Below are positions 14,596-22,917 of a stretch of DNA of 36,582 nt, one piece after another. The notes beneath the pieces are model-generated. The model made no database searches. It was given only the letters and a program-made list of their open reading frames with translations, and was not told the DNA's origin. Made by a program: the position numbers and the translations under genes. Numbering within the stretch: the stretch's first letter is position 1; each line of letters opens with the position of its first letter. The DNA comes from an uncultured Myroides sp. (GTDB taxonomy: Bacteria; Bacteroidota; Bacteroidia; Flavobacteriales; Flavobacteriaceae), in NCBI GenBank assembly GCA_913777665.1, contig CAJYTF010000038.1, positions 1 through 36,582 of the forward strand. Direction: 5' to 3'.

Positions 14596-15296
14596 TGCTG
14601 CGCTGTGTTTTGTTAGATGATGAATTGCTTGCCCTGCAATATTTAAAGTTGTTGTGTGAGCAGATTAACGGAGTTGAGGTGGTGAAAGCCTACAACAACG
14701 CCGAAAAATTTATTCAGGAAAAAGACGAATTAAATTTTGATGTTTGTGTTTCCGATATCGAAATGCCTTCAATCAACGGTTTGCAGATTGCCAATTTATT
14801 GTCAGACAAACACATTGTTTTTACCACAGCCTATCGCGATTTTGCGGTGGAAGCTTTTGATCTGGAAGTGATCGATTACATTACAAAACCCGTACAGAAA
14901 GATCGTTTGGAAAAAGCATTCCGTAAAATTGAAAAACTAACTAAAGAAGCCAAACAGGTTTCGGAATACATTACGCTTAATTCCGAAAAAGGTAAAAGTA
15001 TTATTAATACCAACGATGTTTTTTATATCACGGTTTCCGATGTGGATAGTCGTGATAAGATCATTCATTTTAAAGATGAAACCACACTTTTGGTTAAAAA
15101 TAATTCCTTCGAAAAACTGAAAGAAATTCTACCAATCGGAAAATTTTCGCGCATCAACAAACGAGAAATTATTGCCATGAACTGTGTAAACTACTATTCG
15201 CACGATGAAATTGTATCTAAAATTTTAATCGATGGAAAACCCAAAACCTTTACAATAGGCATCAACTTTAGAAACGAATTTTTAATGATGTTATAG
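14595..15296 (+). CDS. LytTR-family response regulator
   Basis: A 233-residue regulator. The receiver domain spans residues 1-120: acidic pair Asp8/Asp9, phosphoacceptor Asp54 in VCVSDIEMPSINGL, Thr78, and Lys98 in DYITKPV. The C-terminal LytTR DNA-binding domain (about 130-233) includes FSRINKREIIAMNCVNYYS. Regulators of this type bind paired short direct repeats upstream of targets. It overlaps the kinase gene by one base, so the two are a cognate pair. Its likely targets include its own operon or the antiporter downstream, but no paired site was identified with confidence. Confidence 0.95.
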   Translation: MLRCVLLDDELLALQYLKLLCEQINGVEVVKAYNNAEKFIQEKDELNFDVCVSDIEMPSINGLQIANLLSDKHIVFTTAYRDFAVEAFDLEVIDYITKPVQKDRLEKAFRKIEKLTKEAKQVSEYITLNSEKGKSIINTNDVFYITVSDVDSRDKIIHFKDETTLLVKNNSFEKLKEILPIGKFSRINKREIIAMNCVNYYSHDEIVSKILIDGKPKTFTIGINFRNEFLMML

Positions 15297-15316
15297 ATCT
15301 TTTAAAAGTTGTTGGA

Positions 15317-15386
15317 TCGTCGTCAGTTCGAGCTTGTCGAGAACTTCTCGATACATTTCACTTCGTTTCATTACTCGAAGGGATGA
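15317..15386. repeat. Dispersed palindromic repeat, copy B
   Basis: This copy of the element at 11995-12064 shares CGTCAGTTCGAGCTTGTCGA and the following GAACTTCTCGATACA almost base for base, then diverges at the right end (TACTCGAAGGGATGA). It lies 20 bp after the response regulator stop, a position where it could also serve as the operon's terminator hairpin. Confidence 0.8.
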
Positions 15387-15546
15387 GTCGTTCAAATAAA
15401 ATATATTTTTACTGCTACCTGTTTTGGTTTAGAATCTTCATTACAACTTTTCTATGTTTCGTTACATTATCTGCGTTTTATTTTACAATGTAAACACGTA
15501 TTTACATTAGGTTTTAGACTTTTGTTTGAAATTAAAAAAATACATA

Positions 15547-17805
15547 ATGCGCAAGTACAAGAATTCTATTTTTTACGGGGCTGTAATTGTTGTTTTTTCC
15601 TTTATAATGTATCTAACTGTTAACAAGGGAAAATATCTGGAAGTTGATGTTAAAACGGTAGCTTCAGATAAAAACGATTGGCAGGAATTTTTAGATTCGT
15701 TTATAAATAATCTCCATCATCCGCTGGCATTGTTGTTACTGCAAATTATTGCCATTGTAATAGCAGCCCGTATTTTTGGTTGGCTTTTTAACAAAATAGG
15801 GCAGCCCGCAGTTATTGGCGAAATTATCGCCGGTATATTTTTGGGTCCGTCATTATTTGGGATGTATTTTCCAGAAGCTTCGGCTATTTTGTTTCCTGCA
15901 GCATCGTTAGGTAATTTACAGATTCTAAGCCAAGTCGGATTGATTCTTTTTATGTTCGTTATTGGAATGGAACTCGATTTAAAAGTTCTTAAAAGCAAAG
16001 CACACGAAGCCGTTGTAATAAGCCACGCCAGTATTGTAATTCCGTTTGCTTTAGGAATGGTTTTCGCATATTTTACCTACACTAACTATGCTCCAGACGG
16101 AATCAATTTTTTATCGTTTGCCCTTTTTATGGGAATTGCAATGAGTATAACTGCTTTTCCGGTGTTGGCACGTATTGTACAAGAACGCGGTATCCAAAAA
16201 ACAAAACTGGGAACGGTGGTTTTAACATCGGCAGCTGCAGACGATATAACGGCTTGGTGTATTTTGGCAGTGGTAATTGCTATTGTAAAAGCGGGTTCGT
16301 TTGTTAGTGCGTTGTATGTAATTGCACTTTCAATAATTTACGTAGCAGTCATGTTAAAGTTGGTACGTCCGTTCTTAAAACACATTGGTAATTTAAATTT
16401 AAACAGTAAAACATTAAGCAAACCGGTTGTCGCCATATTTTTATTAGTGCTGATTTTATCATCGTACCTTACAGAAATCATTGGTATCCATGCATTGTTT
16501 GGAGCCTTCATGGCTGGTGCAATCATGCCCGATAACCATAAGTTCCGTCATATATTTGTTGAAAAGGTAGAAGATGTAGCAGTTATTTTATTCTTACCAC
16601 TTTTCTTTGTGTTTACAGGTTTACGAACCGAGATTGGCTTGCTAAACGATATTGAGTTATGGAAAATGACCGGAATCATTATTCTGGTTGCTGTAACGGG
16701 GAAATTTATTGGTAGTGCAGCCGCCGCCAAATATGTTGGTCAAAACTGGAAAGACAGTTTAACCATTGGTGCTTTAATGAATACCCGCGGGTTAATGGAA
16801 CTGGTTGCATTGAACATTGGTTATGAATTAGGTGTTTTAACGCCCGAAGTTTTCGCCATGATGGTCATTATGGCATTGGTTACTACTTTTATGACTGGAC
16901 CATCTTTAGATTTTATAAACAAAATGTTTAAAGATAAAACCATAAAAGCTGAAGAAATTTTGAATGAAACAAAATTTAAAATTCTGTTTTATTTTGACAA
17001 AACAAATGCGGGTAAGAATCTATTAAAAATTGCCAATACTTTTACCAAAAATCAACAAGAAAATTCGGTGGTTACAGCACTTCATTTGGTGAATAGCAGC
17101 GATGTTGATGTACTTGACAATAAATACGAAGAAAAAGTATTTTCGCCTATCGAAGAGGATGCGCACAAAATAAATCAAAAGCTAATCAATCTTTATAAAG
17201 TATCGTATGATATAAGTTCCGAAATTGTTGATGTAGCTCATAAAGGCAATTACGATTTAGTTTTAATGGAACTAGGTTCGTCTATTTACGATGGAACCAT
17301 TTTAGGAAGATTGTTAGGCTTTACAACCCGAATTGTAAATCCCGAAATCATTGTTGATAAAGTAATAGGTAAAGAAAAATTCTTTGATTATTCACCGTTC
17401 GATGATCAAACGCGTTATGTAATTACCAATTCAAAAATCCCTGTCGGAATTTTTATCGACAAAAATCTGGAAGAAGTGAATAAGATTTTTGTTCCGTTTT
17501 TCCATGAAAGCGATAAAAAGTTAATTCCGTTTATATTGAAGTTTATTCAAAATAACGATTCGCAGATTGTTATAATGGATATAAAGGGACATTTAAAAAC
17601 GAATACCTTTATTAAAGAAGAAATCCGTTTAATAGAGCAAGCGAAACCTAATCACATTTCTGTTTTGTCTGATACAGAAATCGACTTGAATTTAATCCAA
17701 CAACAGGATCTTATTCTAACAACCGTAAAATCGTGGCGTAACATGATCGATAAAAAATACAACTGGTTAAAAAATACCACATCGTTATTATTGATCAAGC
17801 CTTAA
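15547..17805 (+). CDS. CPA2-type cation:proton antiporter with C-terminal cytoplasmic domain
   Basis: A 752-residue protein from the ATG at 15547; a TTG seven codons earlier is less likely. After one N-terminal helix (about 7-26) comes a 12-13-helix sodium/hydrogen exchanger domain (about 50-460), with IGQPAVIGEIIAGIFLGPSL, LFMFVIGMELDL, the ion-binding-type TSAAADDITAW, IHALFGAFMAGAIMP and GALMNTRGLMELVALNIG. These are hallmarks of the Kef/NapA-like CPA2 group. The remaining 300 residues form a soluble cytoplasmic region resembling a universal stress-type domain, with no TrkA-N motif seen. It probably exchanges K+ or Na+ for H+ across the inner membrane. A hairpin terminator follows. Confidence 0.9.
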   Translation: MRKYKNSIFYGAVIVVFSFIMYLTVNKGKYLEVDVKTVASDKNDWQEFLDSFINNLHHPLALLLLQIIAIVIAARIFGWLFNKIGQPAVIGEIIAGIFLGPSLFGMYFPEASAILFPAASLGNLQILSQVGLILFMFVIGMELDLKVLKSKAHEAVVISHASIVIPFALGMVFAYFTYTNYAPDGINFLSFALFMGIAMSITAFPVLARIVQERGIQKTKLGTVVLTSAAADDITAWCILAVVIAIVKAGSFVSALYVIALSIIYVAVMLKLVRPFLKHIGNLNLNSKTLSKPVVAIFLLVLILSSYLTEIIGIHALFGAFMAGAIMPDNHKFRHIFVEKVEDVAVILFLPLFFVFTGLRTEIGLLNDIELWKMTGIIILVAVTGKFIGSAAAAKYVGQNWKDSLTIGALMNTRGLMELVALNIGYELGVLTPEVFAMMVIMALVTTFMTGPSLDFINKMFKDKTIKAEEILNETKFKILFYFDKTNAGKNLLKIANTFTKNQQENSVVTALHLVNSSDVDVLDNKYEEKVFSPIEEDAHKINQKLINLYKVSYDISSEIVDVAHKGNYDLVLMELGSSIYDGTILGRLLGFTTRIVNPEIIVDKVIGKEKFFDYSPFDDQTRYVITNSKIPVGIFIDKNLEEVNKIFVPFFHESDKKLIPFILKFIQNNDSQIVIMDIKGHLKTNTFIKEEIRLIEQAKPNHISVLSDTEIDLNLIQQQDLILTTVKSWRNMIDKKYNWLKNTTSLLLIKP

Positions 17806-17845
17806 AAATAATTCAACCAACCAACCAACCCTAATTAAAATGAAG

Positions 17846-17867
17846 AAGCAGCACTAATGTGCTGCTT
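17846..17867 (+). terminator. Intrinsic terminator after the antiporter gene
   Basis: A 9-bp perfect stem, AAGCAGCAC (17846-17854) with GTGCTGCTT (17859-17867), has a TAAT tetraloop and is followed by GTTTATTTTTTTG. Confidence 0.88.
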
Positions 17868-17901
17868 GTTTATTTTTTTGAACTAACCAATATCAAAATG
17901 T

Positions 17902-17927
17902 GTCAGTTCAAGCTTGTTGAAAACTTC
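17902..17927. repeat. Decayed half copy of the dispersed palindromic repeat
   Basis: GTCAGTTCAAGCTTGTTGAA followed by AACTTC matches the left half of copies A and B with a few substitutions; the right half is missing. It lies just after the stop of the SPOR-domain gene. Confidence 0.55.
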
Positions 17928-17931
17928 AATC

Positions 17932-18321
17932 TTATTTCTTAAGCTTTACTACAAAAGCGTCAGGATATTTTCCTGCAATTTTTTTTAACAAATATTCTGC
18001 TTCAATTTTATTCTTGTAATTCCCTACAACCAGTTTAAATTTTGGGTTCGCGTAAATAATGGTCGCGTCAATTTCCGGGTGCTGAATTGTAAAATCTTTG
18101 TAAAGTGTTTCAACTTCTTCTTTTGCACCGTTTTTAAGCTGTACCGAATAGTTGGTGTACAACGAAAACTGGTTGTTTTGACTCATTTTTCGCTCTAATA
18201 GTAAATCAATGGTTTTTTGGTCGGCGTTTTCAATAACATTAATTTGTGCTTTGGCATTCTGCTGAACAAAAACTGTTAAAATAAATATAATGAAAACTTT
18301 ATAAGTTCTTAAATTATTCAT
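17932..18321 (-). CDS. Secreted SPOR-domain protein
   Basis: A 129-residue protein from the ATG at 18321 (MNNLRTYKVFIIFILTVFVQ; a TTG seven codons upstream is less likely). The signal peptide ends near NAKAQ. The C-terminal 70 residues fit a SPOR domain (YSVQLKNGAKEEVETLYKDF ... FKLVVGNYKNKIEAEYLLKK), which binds denuded glycan strands of peptidoglycan, often at division sites. There is no membrane anchor after cleavage and no lipobox, so it is inferred to be periplasmic. It is divergent from the respiratory operon, with about 220 bp between start codons. Confidence 0.85.
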   Translation of the reverse strand: MNNLRTYKVFIIFILTVFVQQNAKAQINVIENADQKTIDLLLERKMSQNNQFSLYTNYSVQLKNGAKEEVETLYKDFTIQHPEIDATIIYANPKFKLVVGNYKNKIEAEYLLKKIAGKYPDAFVVKLKK

Positions 18322-18444
18322 AATGAGTAAATTTTTAGACAAAATTAAAAAATATTCATGAAAGTAGAATTTATGAATTTATTTAGAATTGTTATAAATT
18401 AAGTTTTGGTTTTTATTAAGCTTTATTTAATGAGGCTTATGTTG

Positions 18445-18452
18445 TATTTTTG
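18445..18452 (+). promoter_or_regulatory. Candidate -7 box for the actA-coxA operon
   Basis: TATTTTTG matches TAnnTTTG, 88 bp upstream of the actA ATG. Transcription from here would give a leader of about 80 bases. The only good upstream TTTG (18405) is too far to be its -33 element. Confidence 0.4.
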
Positions 18453-18539
18453 TCAAAGTTTATAAATAAAGGTAGAGAATATTCCATGTAAACTATGGAA
18501 AAACTGTACCAAAATTAGTTGATAATCATTTTTTTAACT

Positions 18540-19811
18540 ATGAAAAAAGTGGGTAACCATACTTCGTTTTCAAGGATTCTTTTCTTGTGTTTAACATTTG
18601 TGTTAACATTTTCTACAGGATCTTTTGCTCAGGATGTTGCGAAAGGTAAAGAGTTATTTAATGCAAACTGTGCAGCTTGTCACAAGCTGGATGCTAATTC
18701 AACAGGACCTTCTTTAAGAGGTGTTGCTGATCGCCATTCAACCGACTGGTTGCATAAATGGATTAAAGACAGTTCAGGTTTAATTAAATCTGGAGATGCA
18801 GCAGCTGTAAAGATTTTTAATGAGTGGAACAAAGTTCCAATGAACTCGTTTCCTAATTTATCTGATGAAGATATCGATAACATCATCGCTTACACATCAG
18901 AGCCAAAACCGGAAACTAAAGCTCCAGTAACTCCAACAGGTGATGGTGCAGCTGCATCAGGTGGTGGTGTTTCTGAAATGGTTGTTTTAGGTGGTTTGGT
19001 AGTTGTTCTTGCAATGTTGGTTATTATGCTGATATTGGTAAGAAGAGTATTAAACAAAGTTGCTGATAAAAACAACTTAACGGTAAACGAAACTAAATCG
19101 TTGCCAATCTGGAAAGCTTTTGTTAAAAATCAATTCTTGGTAATTACTTCAGTAATCGTATTAATGTTAACAGGTGCATATTTTGCTTTCGGGTTTATGA
19201 TGCAGGTTGGTGTTGATCAAAATTACGAACCAATCCAGCCAATTCACTTCTCGCACAAAATTCACGCAGGTGAAAACGGTATCGACTGTAAATATTGTCA
19301 CTCTTCGGCACGTACATCTAAAACATCGGGAATTCCTTCTTTGAATGTTTGTATGAACTGTCACAAGAATATCACAGAATTTACAGGAAGTGCAGATTCT
19401 ACTTATGTAGATTACAGTAAAGAATTCTATACTGCAGAAATTCAAAAGATTTATGATGCAGTAGGATGGGATCCTGCGAAACAAGCATACACAGGTAAAG
19501 AGAAACCAGTTAAATGGGTTCGTATTCACAATCTACCGGATTTTGTTTACTTTAACCACTCACAACACGTTTCTGTTGCAGGTTTAGAATGTCAAACTTG
19601 TCACGGTCCTGTTGAATCTATGGAAATTATGAGACAACATTCACCATTAACAATGGGTTGGTGTATAGAATGTCACCGTGAAACGGAAGTAAACGTTAAA
19701 GACAACGAGTACTACGCTAAAATTCACGAAGAATTATCTAAAAAGTATGGTGTTGAGAAATTAACAGCAGCACAGTTAGGTGGTTTAGAGTGTGGTAAAT
19801 GTCACTATTAA
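18540..19811 (+). CDS. actA: Alternative complex III subunit ActA: multiheme cytochrome c with an extra N-terminal monoheme domain
   Basis: A 423-residue protein from the ATG at 18540. It carries six CxxCH haem c sites: CAACH at 44-48 in an N-terminal class I-like cytochrome domain, and five in the C-terminal part (CKYCH 250-254, CMNCH 271-275, CQTCH 351-355, CIECH 375-379, CGKCH 418-422). A signal peptide ends at SFA-Q (30/31), and two hydrophobic helices (about 146-168 and 197-221) separate the two haem regions. The five-haem part is the classical ActA of alternative complex III, which carries electrons from menaquinol to the terminal oxidase. The fused monoheme domain is an addition to that core. 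It is first in the operon. Confidence 0.93.
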   Translation: MKKVGNHTSFSRILFLCLTFVLTFSTGSFAQDVAKGKELFNANCAACHKLDANSTGPSLRGVADRHSTDWLHKWIKDSSGLIKSGDAAAVKIFNEWNKVPMNSFPNLSDEDIDNIIAYTSEPKPETKAPVTPTGDGAAASGGGVSEMVVLGGLVVVLAMLVIMLILVRRVLNKVADKNNLTVNETKSLPIWKAFVKNQFLVITSVIVLMLTGAYFAFGFMMQVGVDQNYEPIQPIHFSHKIHAGENGIDCKYCHSSARTSKTSGIPSLNVCMNCHKNITEFTGSADSTYVDYSKEFYTAEIQKIYDAVGWDPAKQAYTGKEKPVKWVRIHNLPDFVYFNHSQHVSVAGLECQTCHGPVESMEIMRQHSPLTMGWCIECHRETEVNVKDNEYYAKIHEELSKKYGVEKLTAAQLGGLECGKCHY

Positions 19812-19840
19812 TAATAATTTAAGAAGCTAATATATATACA

Positions 19841-22800
19841 ATGGCATCAAACAAAAAATACTGGAAAAGTGTTGAGGAACTTAACGAGAACAGTTCTATT
19901 GTTGAGACGCTAAGAAACAATGAGTTTGTTGAAGAGATTCCAACAGAGGATTTTCTTGGAGATAAAAGCGCATTGTCGTCTTCATCAACCTCTCGTAGAG
20001 ACTTTTTGAAATACGTTGGGTTTTCTACAGCTGCAGCTTCTTTAGCAGCTTGTGAAGGACCGGTGAAAAAGTCGATTCCTTATGTATTTCAACCAGAGGA
20101 AATTATTCCTGGTGTTGCTGATTTTTACGCAACTACGGTTGCAGACGGATTTGATTTCGTAAACGTTTTAATTAAAACTCGCGAAGGTCGTCCTATTAAA
20201 GTAGAAAATAACTTTATGGAAAGCGCATTAACAGGTGCAAATGCACGTGTACACGCTTCTGTATTGTCTTTATATGACAGTTTACGCTTAAAGCAACCAA
20301 AAATTGATAACAAAGCTGCTTCTTGGTCAGATGTTGATCAAAAAATTAAAGCAAGTTTGTCAAGCGCAACAGGTCAGATTGTTTTATTAACAAACACAAT
20401 GGCATCGCCATCAACAGATAAGTTAATTGCAGAATTTAAAGCTGCGTATCCAACAGCAAAGCACATTGTGCACGATGCAGTAGGATCGGATGCTGCTTTA
20501 GATGCATACCAACAAGCTTACGGCGAGCGCGCATTGGCTGATTACAATTTTGGAAAAGCGGATGTAATTGTTTCTGTTGGTGCAGATTTCTTAGGAGATT
20601 GGCAAGGAGGCGGATACGATAGCGAATATGCTAAAGGTCGCGTTCCTAAAAACGGAAAAATGTCTAAGCACATCCAGATCGAGGCAAATATGTCTTTAGC
20701 TGGTGCAAATGCAGACAAACGTATTCCGTTAACTGTTGCAGATCAAAAATTAGCTTTAGTTAAAATATACAATATTGTTACAGGTAATGCTGTAGCAGTT
20801 ACAAATACTGCTGCCGATGCAGAAGTTACAAAAGCGGCACAACAATTAAAAGCTGCTGGTTCTGCAGGTGTGTTGGTTTCAGGTTTAGACGATGTTAATG
20901 CACAGTTATTAGTATTTGCTATTAACCAAGCATTAGGTTCGGCTGCTTTTAACCCGGCACAACCAAAATATGTACGCGGTGGTAACAATAAAGAAGTTGC
21001 ACAGTTGGTTAAAGACATGAATGCAGGTTTGGTTCATACTTTAATTATGAGTGGTGTTAACCCGGTTTATACGTTATTCAACGGAGCTGCTTTTGCAGAA
21101 GGATTGAAAAAAGTAAAACTTTCTGCTTCTTTTTCATTACGTGAAGACGAAACAGCATCTTTAACTACAATCGCTGCTGCTGCACCTCATTATTTAGAAT
21201 CTTGGGGCGATGTTCAAATGCGTAAAGGACATTATTCTATTACGCAACCAACCATTCGTCCGTTATTCAATACAAAACAATTCCAAGAAGGTTTATTAAC
21301 TTGGTTAGGTAAAACAGAATCGTACTACGATTATTTAAAAGCATCGGGTACTGCTTTAGCTAACGGAAAAACTTGGAACCAAATGGTTCACGATGGTTTT
21401 TCTGCTGTTGAAGTTACAGGTTCCGTAGCTGCATCTGCTGATTTTGGTGGAGCTGCATCTGCATTAGCTGCAACTAAAAAAGCTGTCGGTTTAGAATTGG
21501 TATTGTATCCTAAAACCGGAATGGGAGATGGGCAACAGGCAAACAACCCTTGGTTACAAGAGTTTCCTGATCCAATCACACGTGTTTCTTGGGATAACTA
21601 TGTAACAGTTTCTAAAGCCGATGCGGAAGCATTGGGTATTAAAAACTACAATGTTGCAAATGGTGGTTTAAACGGATCTTACGTTACTTTAAAAGTAGGT
21701 GAGAATGTTTTAGAGAATGTTCCGGCATTTATCCAACCAGGTCAGGCAAAAGGTACTTTAGGTTTAGCGTTTGGTTACGGACGTAAATCTGCCTTAAAAG
21801 AAGAAATGCAAGTAGGTGTTAATGCTTACAAATTATACAAAGACTTTAATAATACACAAAACGTATCTGTAGAATTAGGTTCGGGCGATCACGAGTTTGC
21901 TTGTGTTCAGTTGCAAAGAACCTTAATGGGTCGTGGTGATATTGTTAAGGATACTACATTAGAAATCTTTAATACGAAAGATGTTAAAGAGTGGAATGTT
22001 AAACCACACGTATCTTTAGATCACCAGTCGGTTGAAGCATCAACGGTTGATATCTGGGAATCTTTTGATCGTTCAACAGGTCACCATTTCAACTTGTCTA
22101 TCGATTTGAACTCTTGTACAGGTTGTGGAGCATGTGTAATTGCATGTCACGCAGAAAACAACGTTCCTGTTGTTGGTAAATCCGAAGTAAGAAGATCACG
22201 CGATATGCACTGGTTACGTATCGATAGATATTATTCTTCTGAAGATACATTTGCAGAAGATGTAACTACAAAGAACAGTGCTAAAGGTTTAATGGAAAAC
22301 ATTAATACATTTAATGGTTTAGAGCATCCTGCAGATAATCCTCAGGTAGTTTTCCAACCGGTAATGTGTCAGCACTGTAACCACGCACCTTGTGAAACTG
22401 TTTGTCCGGTTGCTGCAACATCTCACGGTCGCCAAGGTCAAAACCACATGGCATACAACCGTTGTGTTGGTACACGTTACTGCGCAAACAACTGTCCGTA
22501 CAAAGTACGTCGTTTCAACTGGTTCTTATACAGCCAAAACAACGCATTCGATTACCACATGAATGATGATTTAGGACGTATGGTATTAAACCCAGATGTT
22601 AATGTACGTTCTCGCGGGGTTATGGAAAAATGTTCATTATGTATCCAAATGACACAAGCGAGCATCTTAAAAGCTAAGAGAGAAGGTAGAGCAATAAGCG
22701 GAGATGAGTTTGAAGTAGCTTGTTCTGCAGCTTGTACATCGGGATCTATGGTTTTTGGAGATGTGAACGACAAACAGTCTGAAGTGGCTATGTTGTTTGA

Positions 22801-22882
22801 AGATGACAGAAGATACCATTTGTTAGAGCATATCGGTACTAAACCAAATGTGTTCTACCACGTAAAAGTTAGAAACGTATAA
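19841..22882 (+). CDS. actB: Alternative complex III subunit ActB (molybdopterin-oxidoreductase-like iron-sulfur protein)
   Basis: A 1013-residue periplasmic subunit. A Tat motif, SRRDFLK (51-57), is followed by GFSTAAASLAAC, with a possible lipobox Cys at 71, so it is probably Tat-exported and lipid-anchored. The large N-terminal region (about 75-720) is related to the molybdopterin oxidoreductase catalytic subunit but has lost the cofactor function in this family. The C-terminal ferredoxin-like region carries the iron-sulfur clusters: CTGCGACVIAC (about 758), CQHCNHAPCETVCP (about 843), CVGTRYCANNCP (about 875) and CSLCIQ...CSAAC (from about 931). It hands electrons from quinol-binding ActC to the haems of ActA/ActE. 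Confidence 0.95.
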   Translation: MASNKKYWKSVEELNENSSIVETLRNNEFVEEIPTEDFLGDKSALSSSSTSRRDFLKYVGFSTAAASLAACEGPVKKSIPYVFQPEEIIPGVADFYATTVADGFDFVNVLIKTREGRPIKVENNFMESALTGANARVHASVLSLYDSLRLKQPKIDNKAASWSDVDQKIKASLSSATGQIVLLTNTMASPSTDKLIAEFKAAYPTAKHIVHDAVGSDAALDAYQQAYGERALADYNFGKADVIVSVGADFLGDWQGGGYDSEYAKGRVPKNGKMSKHIQIEANMSLAGANADKRIPLTVADQKLALVKIYNIVTGNAVAVTNTAADAEVTKAAQQLKAAGSAGVLVSGLDDVNAQLLVFAINQALGSAAFNPAQPKYVRGGNNKEVAQLVKDMNAGLVHTLIMSGVNPVYTLFNGAAFAEGLKKVKLSASFSLREDETASLTTIAAAAPHYLESWGDVQMRKGHYSITQPTIRPLFNTKQFQEGLLTWLGKTESYYDYLKASGTALANGKTWNQMVHDGFSAVEVTGSVAASADFGGAASALAATKKAVGLELVLYPKTGMGDGQQANNPWLQEFPDPITRVSWDNYVTVSKADAEALGIKNYNVANGGLNGSYVTLKVGENVLENVPAFIQPGQAKGTLGLAFGYGRKSALKEEMQVGVNAYKLYKDFNNTQNVSVELGSGDHEFACVQLQRTLMGRGDIVKDTTLEIFNTKDVKEWNVKPHVSLDHQSVEASTVDIWESFDRSTGHHFNLSIDLNSCTGCGACVIACHAENNVPVVGKSEVRRSRDMHWLRIDRYYSSEDTFAEDVTTKNSAKGLMENINTFNGLEHPADNPQVVFQPVMCQHCNHAPCETVCPVAATSHGRQGQNHMAYNRCVGTRYCANNCPYKVRRFNWFLYSQNNAFDYHMNDDLGRMVLNPDVNVRSRGVMEKCSLCIQMTQASILKAKREGRAISGDEFEVACSAACTSGSMVFGDVNDKQSEVAMLFEDDRRYHLLEHIGTKPNVFYHVKVRNV

Positions 22883-22917
22883 GTTAGTATTAATTAGAAA
22901 CATTATAATAAAGGATT

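Noticed and set aside
20743..21018. Minus-strand open frame of 91 codons inside actB
   Set aside because: It is the antisense shadow of a strongly supported gene, has Ala/Thr/Asn-rich composition typical of reverse-frame translation and no motif.
19841..22882. ActB as an active molybdenum enzyme
   Set aside because: The gene context is alternative complex III, whose ActB is known to lack the molybdopterin cofactor; no molybdenum cofactor genes are nearby.
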